NCBI GenBank assembly: GCA_025094145.1
Contig: JALLLS010000004.1
Span: 682,001-746,000 of the forward strand
DNA: 64,000 nucleotides
From: Spinellus fusiger
Taxonomy: Eukaryota; Mucoromycota; Mucoromycetes; Mucorales; Phycomycetaceae
Reading direction: 5' to 3'
In this document: one piece after another, positions 1 through 12,162 of the stretch
Layout of the letters: every line of letters begins with the position of its first letter
How positions within the stretch are numbered: position 1 is the first letter of the stretch
The notes under the pieces: generated by a model
What the model was told of the DNA's origin: nothing
Database searches by the model: none
The model's input: only the letters and a program-made list of their open reading frames with translations
Program-made: the position numbers and the translations under genes

Positions 1-1
1 T

Positions 2-941
<940 letters not shown>

Positions 942-1160
942 AAATAAAGTATATCCACATGTAGATTATATACACCACTCAGCTGGTACTTTTATACATT
1001 ATTCAATAGACTTGTTCCTTTATGCAATTCACTACTTGTGTACTGTCATTTATTTGAGTTTCAATATTGTTTATAGGTGTTAGTAGCCATTGTTATTTTA
1101 GTTTCTTCCTCTTTCTCTCTTCTTTTTCTTCATCCATCCATCCATCCATCTGTTCACAGT

Positions 1161-2536
1161 ATGGTAAGTGTATGCCAAAGGATATCGACAACAAGAGCCG
1201 TCTCTTGATCTTCTAGTGTGATGATATCTTTATCATTGCCCGTACGCCTGGAAACACCATAGCCACCAATGCTATCCTAGTGTATTTGGCACAATGGATT
1301 AGAATTGGTGAATTTGATGTCCTCCAATTCCACAGAACAAGGCCCCTTGGTTTACCCTACACCCTACTCTACTTTTATTTCCCATTTCTCTAGCATAGAA
1401 AAAATACTAGTGTGTGTGTGTGTGTGTGCGTGCGGGAGGGGGTTGATATTAGGACAACACCTTTTCCCCTTTTTCCCTTTTCTTGTAACGGTGGTATTCT
1501 ATTCTGTGGAAGGTGTATAAAGAATAGGAGAAAAGAGAGAATAGGAAGGCCCTTTCCCTCTTTCCCTCTCTCTCTTTCTCTCCTTTCTTTCGTGGGCTGA
1601 GTTGCGCTATTATCACTTGGAATTTATAGTTTTCTATATCTTCCTATGTGTGTATAGCAAAAACTACTAGAGTGTCGTTGATCAGAGTTGTGAATTTTAT
1701 ATTTGAATCTGATCAATTTATACACTCAATGACAGCCTCCCGCAACAAAGAAGTCTGTTGGCAAGAAAGTTGCCCCTGCTCCTTACCCTATCAAGGGAAA
1801 GCAGACTACCAAGGCCCCCGTGAACCCTCTCATTGAGAAGCGCCCCAAGAACTTTGGTATTGGTCAGGATGTCCAACACAAGCGCGATGTCTCTCGCTTC
1901 GTCAAGTGGCCCGCATACGTCCGTCTTCAGCGCCAGAAGAAAATCATCTACCAGCGCCTCAAGGTCCCCCCTGCTCTGAACCAGTTCACCCAAGTGTTGG
2001 ACAAAAACACTGCCACCCAGCTGTTCAAACTTGCCAACAAGTACAGACCCGAGACCAAGGCCGAGAAAAAAGACCGTCTCCGTGCTGTTGCTGCTGCCAA
2101 GGCCGAGAAGAAGGAGGCCATGAAGACCGACAAGCCCGTTGTTGTAAAGTACGGTATCAACCACATTGTTGCCTTGATTGAAGCCAAGAAGGCTCAGTTG
2201 GTGGTGATTGCTGATGATGTTGATCCTATTGAGTTGGTTCTCTACTTGCCTGCATTGTGTCGCAAGATGGGCATTCCTTACTGCATTGTCAAGGGTAAGG
2301 CTCGTCTTGGTACTGTCGTCCACAAGAAGACTGCCACTGCTCTTGCCTTTACTGATCTCAAGGAGGCTGACAAGGCTGAGTTCGCTAACCTTGTGTCTGC
2401 TGTCAAGACCAACTTTGGTGACAAGTGGGAAGAGCACAGACGTATCTGGGGTGGCGGCATCAACGGCCCCAAGTCCCAGGCTAAGATGGCCAAGCGTGCT
2501 GCTTTGGCTGCCAAGGAAATTGCTGCTCGTCAGTAA
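1161..2536 (+). CDS. 60S ribosomal protein eL8 (L7a/L8)
   Basis: Large-subunit ribosomal protein of the L7Ae/L30e family. Exon 2 (1736-2536) is continuous and encodes the conserved L8 core, including [37 protein letters not shown] and the [15 protein letters not shown] stretch. Exon 2 has no in-frame ATG at its start; an AG acceptor sits at 1734-1735. The best start is an ATG at 1161-1163 followed directly by GTAAGT, giving a one-codon first exon and a 572-nt intron. A pyrimidine-rich tract (about 1100-1155) precedes it, typical of ribosomal-protein genes. Predicted length is 267 aa, normal for the family. The coding region is certain; the one-codon first exon is inferred. Confidence 0.9.
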
Positions 2537-4041
2537 TTGTTGGAAAATGAATGAATTGACTCCATTGTCTTGTCAATTAGCACTGTTATCATAAACAGCT
2601 ATCTTATTAGAATAGCAAAAACACATTGTATTATATGAAAATAAATAACTTAGTTACAGCAATGGCAGGGAATTGTAATTTAATAATGTTGGTAATGAAT
2701 GGCATACTTGAATATCTTTATTACTAGAACGATAGAATACCATTTAAAAATCATGCTTGGTAAGGAATTATGGTTAAAGGATCACACATTGATAGAGCCA
2801 TAGGTGTGTATGTCAGTTTGGGATCTCTAAAGCATGTTGTTAAGGAGGAGGTTGTGTGGGCTCAGTATTCAATCTGTCTACTCTAGTCTTTCTACCATAA
2901 AGTGTACATCTATATCTATGGTCTTAGTATTTAATATGAGTTTAATACTGTAAACTCATATTCCTTCAAACCCTTGCCGAATATCAATTCATAAACACTG
3001 TCACTTGTTTGATGAGAATAATGGAGTTGAAAAGAACTATTCTCTCTCTCTTAAGAAACTTCTATAATATTTCTTGCACTATCGTTCTTCTGTACTTCAT
3101 AGACCTGGTAGTATTTTCAACGGAGCCAACTTATACACTATACTTTGAAATTTTGATTTAGACATAGAAATCCCTATTGATCCCGTGTACAGTCTTAGTC
3201 TTGGATCTGTCACTTAAGTCTGAGCCATGTACATTAGTAGAGGGAGTGCACTAACACTGCGGATGAGTGTTCATAGCCGCTCTCAATTATCCTTTAAATT
3301 TAAAACATCTTATTTTATTACCTGCTATCAAGCCATTTATTAGTGCTTTGAGCTATTAGTATTCATAATAGCATTAACTTCTATATTTATGATAAGACTA
3401 TTCAATAATTATATCCACTTTTTATTTCTTTATATCCATTCATCATTATCATTATCATTATCATTATCATTATATCAAGGAGTTCAAGTACATAGTTTCT
3501 GCTAATCATTGAATATTTCTTAGTATATTTACTGTATTAGTCTACTCTATTTATCTCTCATCAAATCCCTTTATATAGAATTTTCCCCTTGGAACTCTAA
3601 AATATAAATACTGAAGTATGCTTATTGAAATTGAAATACTCTGTCGTGAAAGCTTCTACATTCCTATCCTCCTATGGTTTTAACTTTCTTCAGAATATTA
3701 GTAAGACATAAGAAAACATATAAACACCTAGAACGAGGAGGATATGATAAATCTTATTTTTCACAAGTAAAATTAAGTTAAATGAAAACTATATATCTTC
3801 AATAAATAAGCTTAAATGGTGTTTTTGTTTCTGTTCAATTCGAGATCTATTCACATTTGTAGTTTATTATTAGACCTTATAATATCTTTTGCATGACAAA
3901 ATCCAATAATACACACTTTATTATTTTAGATAGTTTGCCTGTATCATGAATTTTAGTCAGTCAGTAAACCGAGGCTCCAGTGATAACTTGGAGGGAAGAA
4001 AGAGGGAGATGAACCAGAAGGCTTGGACTATGTACTGGCTC
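2537..4041. other. AT-rich intergenic region without recognised genes
   Basis: No open reading frame with family resemblance was seen on either strand. The region contains AATAAA-like signals just after eL8, a short ATCATT tandem repeat, and generic AT-rich sequence. Confidence 0.6.
3438..3472. repeat. ATCATT microsatellite
   Basis: About five tandem copies of a 6-nt unit (ATCATT) in non-coding DNA. Confidence 0.8.
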
Positions 4042-4043
4042 TA

Positions 4044-5414
4044 TAGTGTCCAGCAAAATATCTATAATTATTTTCATTTTCCAATATGATTCTTGTATAG
4101 GGAAATACTTATTGTTTGTCATAAAAACACACATTAAACACACAGTAGAGACTTCAGAATTAGATGAAGTATAAAAAGGTCAACAGGATAATATATACAA
4201 GTTTATTGGGTGGAAACCTTTAATGTTTGGTGTTTCTACCCTTGGCCTCTATAACAGCCTTGCATCTCCGCCCCATGCTGTTAATGAGAGTGTCTGTAGT
4301 ATCCTTGGGAATATTCTCCCATTCTTCTAACAAGACAGCCTTCAAATCCTGGAGGGTGTTTACTGGGGTCATCCTCATGCAAACTGATCTATCCAGTTCC
4401 TTTCAAGGATGCTCAATTAGGTTCAGACTAGGGCTGTGAGAGTACCACCCCTCCATAGCAACAATGCCCTCGTTTGCCTTCCATTTTCTAGTCTTCTTAC
4501 TAGTATGGCAACTGGCATTGTCCTCTTGAAGAACATAGCCTACCACTGGATTCAGTGCTAAAAGACAAGCCAGCACGGGGCAATAGGTCTCTTTTAACAT
4601 ACTAGTGTATTTGGCACTATTGATGGATCCCTTCACCATAGCAAGTCTACCAACACCTTCACCAGAAAAGGAACCCCACACCATCACCCCACCACCACTA
4701 AGCTTTATCGTTGGCTTCACATTCTTTGCGAGAAGACACTCTTTCTTACTGAGTACTACCCTGTTGCGGTAGTTGCTCAAGATGAGCTGGTGCTTCAACT
4801 CATCGGACCAGATGACCGCCTTTCAGTCTTCCTGTGTCCAGTGGAGGTGGACCTTGGCCCAAGCAAGCCTTTAATTCTTGTGCTTGTTAGTAAGATCGGG
4901 CCTTCTTATTGCCCTGTAAGAATACAGGCCAATCTTTCTTTTTTTTATATATCATTTTCTAAAATGTCCTCATGGGCACTTAGGTGGCCATTCCTTGGTG
5001 AAGCTCCTTCATGCTCTGGAAGAAGTCCCCTACTATCTCACAAGAAACTTCTCTCTCTTCCCTCTCTGTCAAAATGGACTTGTGCCCAGAGCTCTTCCCT
5101 GATTTGAAACATCCAGTTTCCCTGTATCTTTTCATGATAAGGCTGACAGCAGAATTACTGACACCAAACATGGCTGTAATATCCATTTATCTGATGCCAT
5201 TTACGGTGGCCTAATGAACAATGAGTTTACAAGTAAAACAATCAATCTTCTTTCTTTCTCTAATAGGCTTGGTGGTTTGTTCAGTGGTGTTAGGCATAAT
5301 AGATGTTATAGTGGAAAAAGAAGAAATAAGGAATAAGTATAAAGAAATATATTATTTTTAGGCAAAATAAAGGTCGGAAGATGAGAAGTTTTATATTTAT
5401 TTTGCCAGACACTG
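4044..5414 (-). mobile_element. Degenerate Tc1-like element (family A')
   Basis: Element of about 1.37 kb flanked by TA at 4042-4043 and 5415-5416. The ends are imperfect inverted repeats: left TAGTGTCCAGCAAAATA, right (reverse complement) CAGTGTCTGGCAAAATA. It carries a broken transposase on the minus strand. The terminal sequence differs from the related intact element at 12.2-13.5 kb, so it is a sister subfamily rather than the same one. Confidence 0.8.
4220..5297 (-). pseudogene. Tc1-type transposase, broken
   Basis: Alignable along its whole length with the intact 359-aa transposase at 12266-13345, sharing NRNRVV, VMVWGSF, VLQEDNASCH and GRRCKAVIEAKG. The HTH region (around 4980-5186) and the DDE region (4403-4798) lie in different segments separated by stops. 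Of the catalytic triad the second Asp (QEDNASCH) and the final Glu (NLIEHP) can be seen. A stop follows IEHP and another falls in the HTH region. No full-length product is possible. The reading runs from an ATG at 5297 to a stop at 4220. Confidence 0.85.
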
Positions 5415-5416
5415 TA

Positions 5417-6100
5417 GTATAGCTATTTCTCCATAAAAACCAGTATTTTCTAAATAGTGTGTTTTACTGTTAGTCTAGAAGCATCCTGTGTTGAGTTGGT
5501 AAATTTTTTAGTGTGTTTTTCTGTATCTTAGTTATCTTTCTGGCACTGAATTTTAAACTAAAAAAATGAATGAATCTCACTCATCATAGACTATATCTGA
5601 AAAGTATACAGCTTCTACTAAAATAAAATAAAAATAACATGGAGCTGTTCATATATATATTCTTTAAAGTAATCTTCCCTCCATTCAATGGGCGATGAGC
5701 TAGTCACTGTTTTAACAGTATATGCTTCATTGACTACAATACACCTCAATGTTGGTACATAGAATAGTTATATTTTATGTATGGAAAAATATTAGACAAA
5801 TCCTAATATTGATAATAAAGTAAAATAATCACTAATAAAAACAACTTAACAGTACTAATGCACAGAGGATTATAAAAGGCATCAATTGGATTATTTAGCT
5901 TGATGAATTTGATTTATTATTTAAATAATTACATATTATATGTACGTGTGTATTTATGTTTTATATTTTTGACAAAGGAAAATAAACAAGAGATTTATAC
6001 TAATAGAGAAAGAAATAGATGCAACTAAAGTATTGTAGTTTTCAATTTCATGGTATGATGGTTTATATCCAATATCTGTGATGTATGAAAAGTACAAGAC
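5417..6100. other. AT-rich spacer downstream of the P450 gene
   Basis: No gene recognised. The sequence is AT-rich and lies 3' of the P450-reductase gene, so it probably holds that gene's 3' UTR and poly(A) region. Confidence 0.5.
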
Positions 6101-9100
6101 TTAACCCCAAACATCTTCACAGTACTGTTTAGAATCCATCAAGGACTTGAGGAAATCTTGAGCCTCCTCTTGGTTTTGTGCTTGACCAAAGCTAATAGCC
6201 ATAGAATGGAAAGTAGCACGAACATCACGACTCATTGCACCACTGCCACAGATGTAAACAACAGCTGGGGGTTTACCGTCCTTGGGCATGATCAATGGCC
6301 AGATCTTACTAGCATTGGCAAGAACTTGGTGCTGCACATACTTGCGAGCAGAAGTAGGTGTTTGTCTTGAGTAGGCAACATTGAGAGAAGAAATAACACC
6401 TTCTTTAGCATACTGATCGAATTCTTCACCATAGATACGATCCTGGTCTGGATGGCGGCAACCAAAGAATACAACACACTCTCCAACACTGTTATCACCC
6501 TGCTGACGCTGGTAGGCACGCTCCTGAATAAAACCACGGAAAGGTGAGATACCAGTGCCTGCAGAGATCATAATAATAGGTGTTTTGGAGTCTTGAGGCA
6601 TTTCAAAAATGCCCTTGGATGACTTGAGACGAGCACGGAATGATGCCTTTTCAGAAAGACCAGCGACTTGACGGGCCAAGAAAGATGAGGCAAGACCAGG
6701 GTAGTGATGTCCATCCACAACATCATCCACTACACCAACAGCCAAATGAGCTTCATTGGGGAACATGCGAGGTGAAGAGGCAATGGAGTAGCGACGGGGC
6801 TGCATAACACCAACAGCAGCCAAAAACTGACCAAGTTCAATTTGCTTCACTTGAGGGAAGCCTGTTTGGAGATCAATAAGTGTACGGTACTTTTTGATAA
6901 ATTCAGGGTACTGGTCTTTGCCATGGCTGTCAGGCATAACGAGTTCTTCAAAGGTTTTGGCTGTCTCTGGACTGACTTTCTGAAGCTGTTGAGAAAAGCA
7001 TCCAAGCATACGGCGAGAAGGAGGAGATAGAAGATCAGCATAGTAAGTGAGTGCATTGAGAACTGTGCAAGGGCCCTTGATAGTAGCAGCAAGCGACCGA
7101 GGTGACATTCCATCAAGTTTCTCTTGATCAATATCAAAGACTGAATCCAGCACCATACCAAACCCAAGAGCAATAGTTTCTACTGCATTGGACTCGTTTT
7201 CAGGAAGAATCTCCAAGTGGTCACCAGGCTGATACATAGAACCAGTTTCGAGTGGATCCAGGTATGAGATATCGATTCTAATGTCTCTAGTGCTTCTTCC
7301 TGATCCTTCATTTTGCAATTCACTGTTCTTAACCACCATAGAATTGTGGTCGCCATTACAATTGGTGAGTGCAGTATTCCACTTCTCAGAATCATCGGGT
7401 GAGATAAAGGTCACAGTTGCTGAGAGAGAAGAATCAGACTTAGTACCGGCAGAGGGCACAACTGAGCTTTCTTGAGAGGCTGAGAGGCCATGGTACGATA
7501 ATAATTCAGACCAGAAGTGCGCAGACCATTCATTAAAATCTGCATCCATGTCACCATCCACATTGCACTCTCCAAGAGAGAAGAAACGCTCAGCACCAAG
7601 ATCATCCAGCAAGTTGTCCACTTTGATAGGGAAATGTTGATATGTGCGCCAGTTCTTGTTACCAACACCAAACACAGTGTATTGAAGACCATCCAAGAGC
7701 TTTTCGTTGCCTGACTCGTTTGCTTTTTCAATGAACTTGTTGAAAATCTCTGCATTGTCAGGTGGAAGTCCATTGTAGGTGGATGTGCAGATCACCACTA
7801 GTTCATGACCATTCTTGGAATCTTTTGGACCCTCGTATGTACCAGAATTCAGTACCTCCCATTTATCCATAGTGGTGAGCTTTACATTCTTAAACCCAAA
7901 CTTGCGGGCCTGGTTACTAAGTGTGGATGCATAGTCTTGAGAGATACCGGTCTGACTACCATACAAGAAAGTCACTGGGGGGAGATCTACATCGCCCATC
8001 TTGATGTCTTTTGGTAGTTCAGGTACAGCTTTGGGTGAAGTGATGGAAATCTTGGGCTCAAGTGCTTTCACAACCTCTGTAGGTTCGGGAAAATCAGTAC
8101 GGGTTTCAATAGAAACAAAGAAATCTACAGGCTTTGTTAAGGATTTATTTGCATCATAAGTCACTGGTGGTCCATCTGTTCATATTCAGAAAAGCAAGTT
8201 AGCTATATACTAATAGATAAAGAGTATCAACTTACCATAAGTAAATTTGAAACGGTGCAAGAACATAGCAAGAACTGTTTTTGCTTCTTGGAGTGCAAAT
8301 GCCATACCAATGCATCCACGAGCTCCTGTACTGAAAGGCATCCATGAAAATCTAGAGCGCTTTTGTTCTTCTTCAGGCTCCCAGCGACTAGGATCAAATC
8401 TCCAAGGATCAAGGTACACTTCAGGGTTTGTGTGCAATACATTTAATTGTACAGCGACATTTGTACCTTTCTTGATCAAGTATCCACCAGGAACAACACA
8501 ATCCTTTTTACAGTATTTTCCTAACGTACGAACAGGAGGGTGGAGACGTAAAGTTTCCTTCAGACACATGTGAAGATACTTGAGTTGTGAAACTTGCTCG
8601 GTTGTAGGAAGATCTGTGTGGTTGATACCAACATTGCTGATTTCCTGGAGTACTTTTGCCTCAATGTCAGGGTGCTGAGATAATTCATAAATAAGCCATG
8701 CAAGAGTATTGGCAGTGGTGTCATGTCCAGCAATCAAAAAGGTTACAACTTGATCACGGATATTCTCATCAGTGAGTCCTTCATCTTCTTCATCACGGGC
8801 ATTCAACATAAAACCTAGCAAGTCTTTCTCAATGTTGGTGGCATCATCACTTTTCTTGCGTTCTTGGATAACCTCGTCAACAATAGTGTGCATAAGCTTG
8901 ACACTTCGATCAAAACGGCGATTCTTTTCAAGAGGCAGTCTCTTCACGAAAGAAACTTGTGTGAATCTTTGAACAGCTGTTTTCAGGCAGTAGCCCATGG
9001 CATCAATGAAAGGATGAGCGGGCACATCACGATCATTAAGAAGGTTAAATTTGTATCCAAAGCCAATTCTTCCAATAGTCTCAAAAGTAAGGTTGGTGGT

Positions 9101-9899
9101 CCAGTGCAGAATCTCGACTTTTTCATCTGAACTGTACTGTTCAAGGACCTTGATTGTTTCCTTGGCAATTTTACCCATCTCTGTTTGATAGACCTTTATA
9201 TAAGTTAGTAATCAATTCTATATTTGCTATAATAGATCAATTACCTTGATAGCACGAGGACTAAAAGCAGGGATTAAGAGTTTATGAGCAATTTTCCAAT
9301 CAGGATCAGTAGTGCCTGTTGTAAATAGACCCTGGCCAGCGAAAGGTTTAAACTCGATGAGTCTGTCCAAGGCAGTCTTAGTGAAATACTCAGACTCCTT
9401 GACAAATAATTCTGCGATATTGGGATCACAAGTTGAGATGGTTTTGATTCCTAAAATAGTGATATCTACTAATGGACCATAGGTCTTGAAGCATCGAATA
9501 AAATTTGCAGCTCTGAAAGAAAAGATGGTTAGAAGTTTGATTAAGGAAAGTATTGTTTAATGAGAGAAAAGAAACTTACTGATCAGGTAACATATCATAT
9601 AGGTTTCCGACATATGGGAGTTTCGTTGGGCCAGGAATGACAGTCTTTATTGTCTCTTTCAAATCAACATATATAACGCTCTGTTTGCAGATCTGATCAA
9701 TTTCTTTGAGTGTGTTTCCATCTTTATCTTGCAAAATGATATTGGTACTTGGGCAAAGAATGTGAAGCTTTTCAGCGGCAAGACTACGAATAGTTTCTAT
9801 ACTTGCGCCATCTTTGATCTGAAGGATTCGTCCTTCCTTTTCGATGTCAATATTTTCTTTTAGGAAAATATTAATTGAGGTATTGTCTGATTGAACCAT
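6101..9899 (-). CDS. Self-sufficient cytochrome P450-reductase fusion (CYP505 type)
   Basis: Fusion of a P450 haem domain with a CPR-type diflavin reductase, the architecture of P450BM3 and fungal CYP505 enzymes that hydroxylate fatty acids near the omega end. Exons on the minus strand: 9899-9580, 9512-9245, 9193-8236, 8175-6101 (3,621 nt, 1,206 aa; phases agree). The first ~88 residues form an extra module with a ubiquitin-like pattern before the proline hinge VIPGPTKLPYVG. P450 motifs: AGHDTTA (I helix), ETLR (ExxR), FSTGARGCIG (haem Cys). Reductase motifs: YGSQTGISQDYA (FMN), RRYSIASSP (FAD), ISAGTGISPFRGF (NADPH), and a terminal aromatic, YCEDVWG. All key residues are present, so it is probably active. 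The substrate is inferred from family only. Confidence 0.92.
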
Positions 9900-9948
9900 T
9901 TTTGTGTATTTTAATGAATAGATGACAGAAAATAGGTTGGATATGCTT

Positions 9949-9957
9949 GTATTTATA
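9949..9957 (-). promoter_or_regulatory. TATA box of the P450-reductase gene
   Basis: TATAAATAC on the minus strand, about 50 nt upstream of the ATG at 9899. Placement suits a TATA element with a short 5' UTR. Confidence 0.5.
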
Positions 9958-10214
9958 AGAAATGTATCTCTGTGATATTCCAGATACCAAGGGTTTGATG
10001 TCATTTGCCTTTTTTGTTTCCACTGGTGTCTGGTATTAGATAGTAGTCTTAATCTAAAAAAAACAAACATTTCATGAATCTATACTTTTATTCACTAATG
10101 ATTATCAAATACATTAATAAAACTACTTGTATTTACCCTTATAATGGCATCCATTCCGAGTGGATATAATAAACACACATAAAAATAATAGATCCATTCT
10201 TTAAAGTTAGCTTT

Positions 10215-10785
10215 GATTCTATGACAATGTGTCTATTATATTTGTCAAGCAAACTATTAGAATAACTTAGTACATTCATTAATACTATTTAATTTAATTT
10301 TCAGGTATATTACTCATAAAAATTATGGATACATATAACAGAGCATAGAATTTTATAACTCGTATTACTTATTCACTTTATAAACAACTATAGAGTACTA
10401 CTAATGCACGATATTGCTCGTTCGGGTGTGCTTCTATAAAGGAATAATGCAAGCCATGTCTGAGCCCCAAAAACTACTGTAACGGATCACTCAGAAACTA
10501 CAATGGAGACATCATAAGCATTTATGGATATAGTACTAAACATTTCTCCATTTTCATGGTTGATTTATCTATTATATTGTATTGCGTATGGTACACTATA
10601 ATATATTATCACGTTTATTAGCATAACAATCCTAATAAATATCCCTAAATAGTGTTTTATATTTGTTTGTAAAGTGAATAGATAATATACCTGAGAATTA
10701 AATTAAATTAAATAGTATTAATGAATGTACTAAGTTATTCTAATAGTTTGCTTGACAAATATAATAGACACATTGTCACAGAATC
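10215..10785. repeat. Fold-back element with ~100-bp inverted arms
   Basis: Two long inverted arms, about 10215-10311 and 10688-10785, match almost base for base: both begin GATTCT(A/G)TGACAATGTGTC when read inward, with one substitution and a 5-nt indel over about 95 nt. The spacer of about 375 nt is AT-rich and non-coding. This resembles a MITE or fold-back transposon, but no transposase signature or clear target-site duplication was seen. Confidence 0.7.
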
Positions 10786-12081
10786 AAGTAAGCGGCAGAT
10801 AACATACAAACATCAATACATGTATGTTTCGAATAGTAGAGCTAAGCTAAAATTAGACAACCAAGGACTATAGTTTTACCCTCATAGCCTCGTCTTATTT
10901 TCCCGAGGAAAGAGTAAAAATAAAACCGAAACTGAATAGTTTAGCCATTGAATATAGTGTCACGTTATACAGAAAATACATCTTTGTGGGCTGTGTCTTC
11001 AAACTTCAGTCATTTCCTGCATAAATTATTTCTTATTTTCAAACTTATTTTGTGTAGAGAGATTTCTAGAATATATAAATAGTGTAATCGATTGTGATAA
11101 GGTACTATGATTGGTTAGAATATCTACGGTTAACTTTCTATTTGTTTGTGTCGTCTTTGATCTTAGGTATCAAAGGAAATCCGGACAGTCAAACGTGTAG
11201 TGGAACTCTGGTCTTTATTCATTCAATTTAATACTTCTTTTATACTATATTCTATATGCTAATACTTCCAACTATGATATTATTGAAATGTAATGAAATG
11301 TGTCCCTTCATTTCTTTCTTCTTTTAGCTGGCTTTTCCACTAGAGATGCCGCTATCCATAAAAGGAAAGTAATATCACGACATTTGTTTTAATAAGTATT
11401 TTTTTTTTACAGAAAAACTTTAATTATGTCATTTCCAAGAGTTTACAATTTATGACATAAATATACAAATGATGAGGGCTATATTTTATTATGTGTTTAT
11501 AACTAGGGTTTGTTATAAATATTAATAAAAAAAATATGAACTAAAAATGTCTACTATATACATTGTCTTGATATTGCTTGTTATAAGTAAGAGTTTCTAT
11601 AGCTACCATTATCTTATATTAAGAGTTAAAGTATCAAACAGTACAGATATGTAACACTGACGCCATCTGCCATTCTGAAGCAATCTTCGTTGCCTCTACT
11701 CCGACCTCCAATGTGGTATGGCTTTTGAGAGCAACACCACATTGGAGGTCCTCGTTTCAGTAACTCCAGGAATGATAAATAAAAGAAATAAACCCTATTT
11801 TCACAATTAATTCAAAAAATTAAAGGGATAAATTATTAATATAGTATAGCCAAAGTTTATAACTGAAATAAAGAAAATACACTAACGCCGAAAGCAATTG
11901 GCATTTGTTGGGGTTTTCTGACTCTTTAAATACTTACTAAAATGGTTAAAATAGAACAAGGCATTATGCACTGGAAGATCAGAAGATCTTTTGAGCTCTC
12001 ACTGTAGAACTGTTTTATAATGATCCACTAATAGATGCCGTATTCCTTGTATTGTAATAAGATAGTATACACTCCCAAGTA
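10786..12081. other. AT-rich non-coding region
   Basis: No gene recognised. It contains the perfect hairpin at 11703-11750 and several short palindromes, and ends where a family B Tc1 element begins. Confidence 0.5.
11703..11750. other. Perfect 15-bp hairpin
   Basis: GACCTCCAATGTGGT (11703-11717) is followed after 18 nt by its exact reverse complement (11736-11750). It is more GC-rich than its surroundings. It could be a relic transposon end, an RNA hairpin or a terminator-like structure. Confidence 0.7.
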
Positions 12082-12162
12082 ATAAGTGACTAAACAAAAA
12101 ATCAATTATTTTGATTTCTTTTTCTTTTTTCTTTTTTCTATTTTTTGAAAAATAAAGGCATA

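Noticed and set aside
1216..1224. Box C-like GTGATGA in the eL8 intron suggesting a C/D snoRNA
   Set aside because: No CTGA box D within a plausible distance and no terminal stem, so one 7-mer is not enough.
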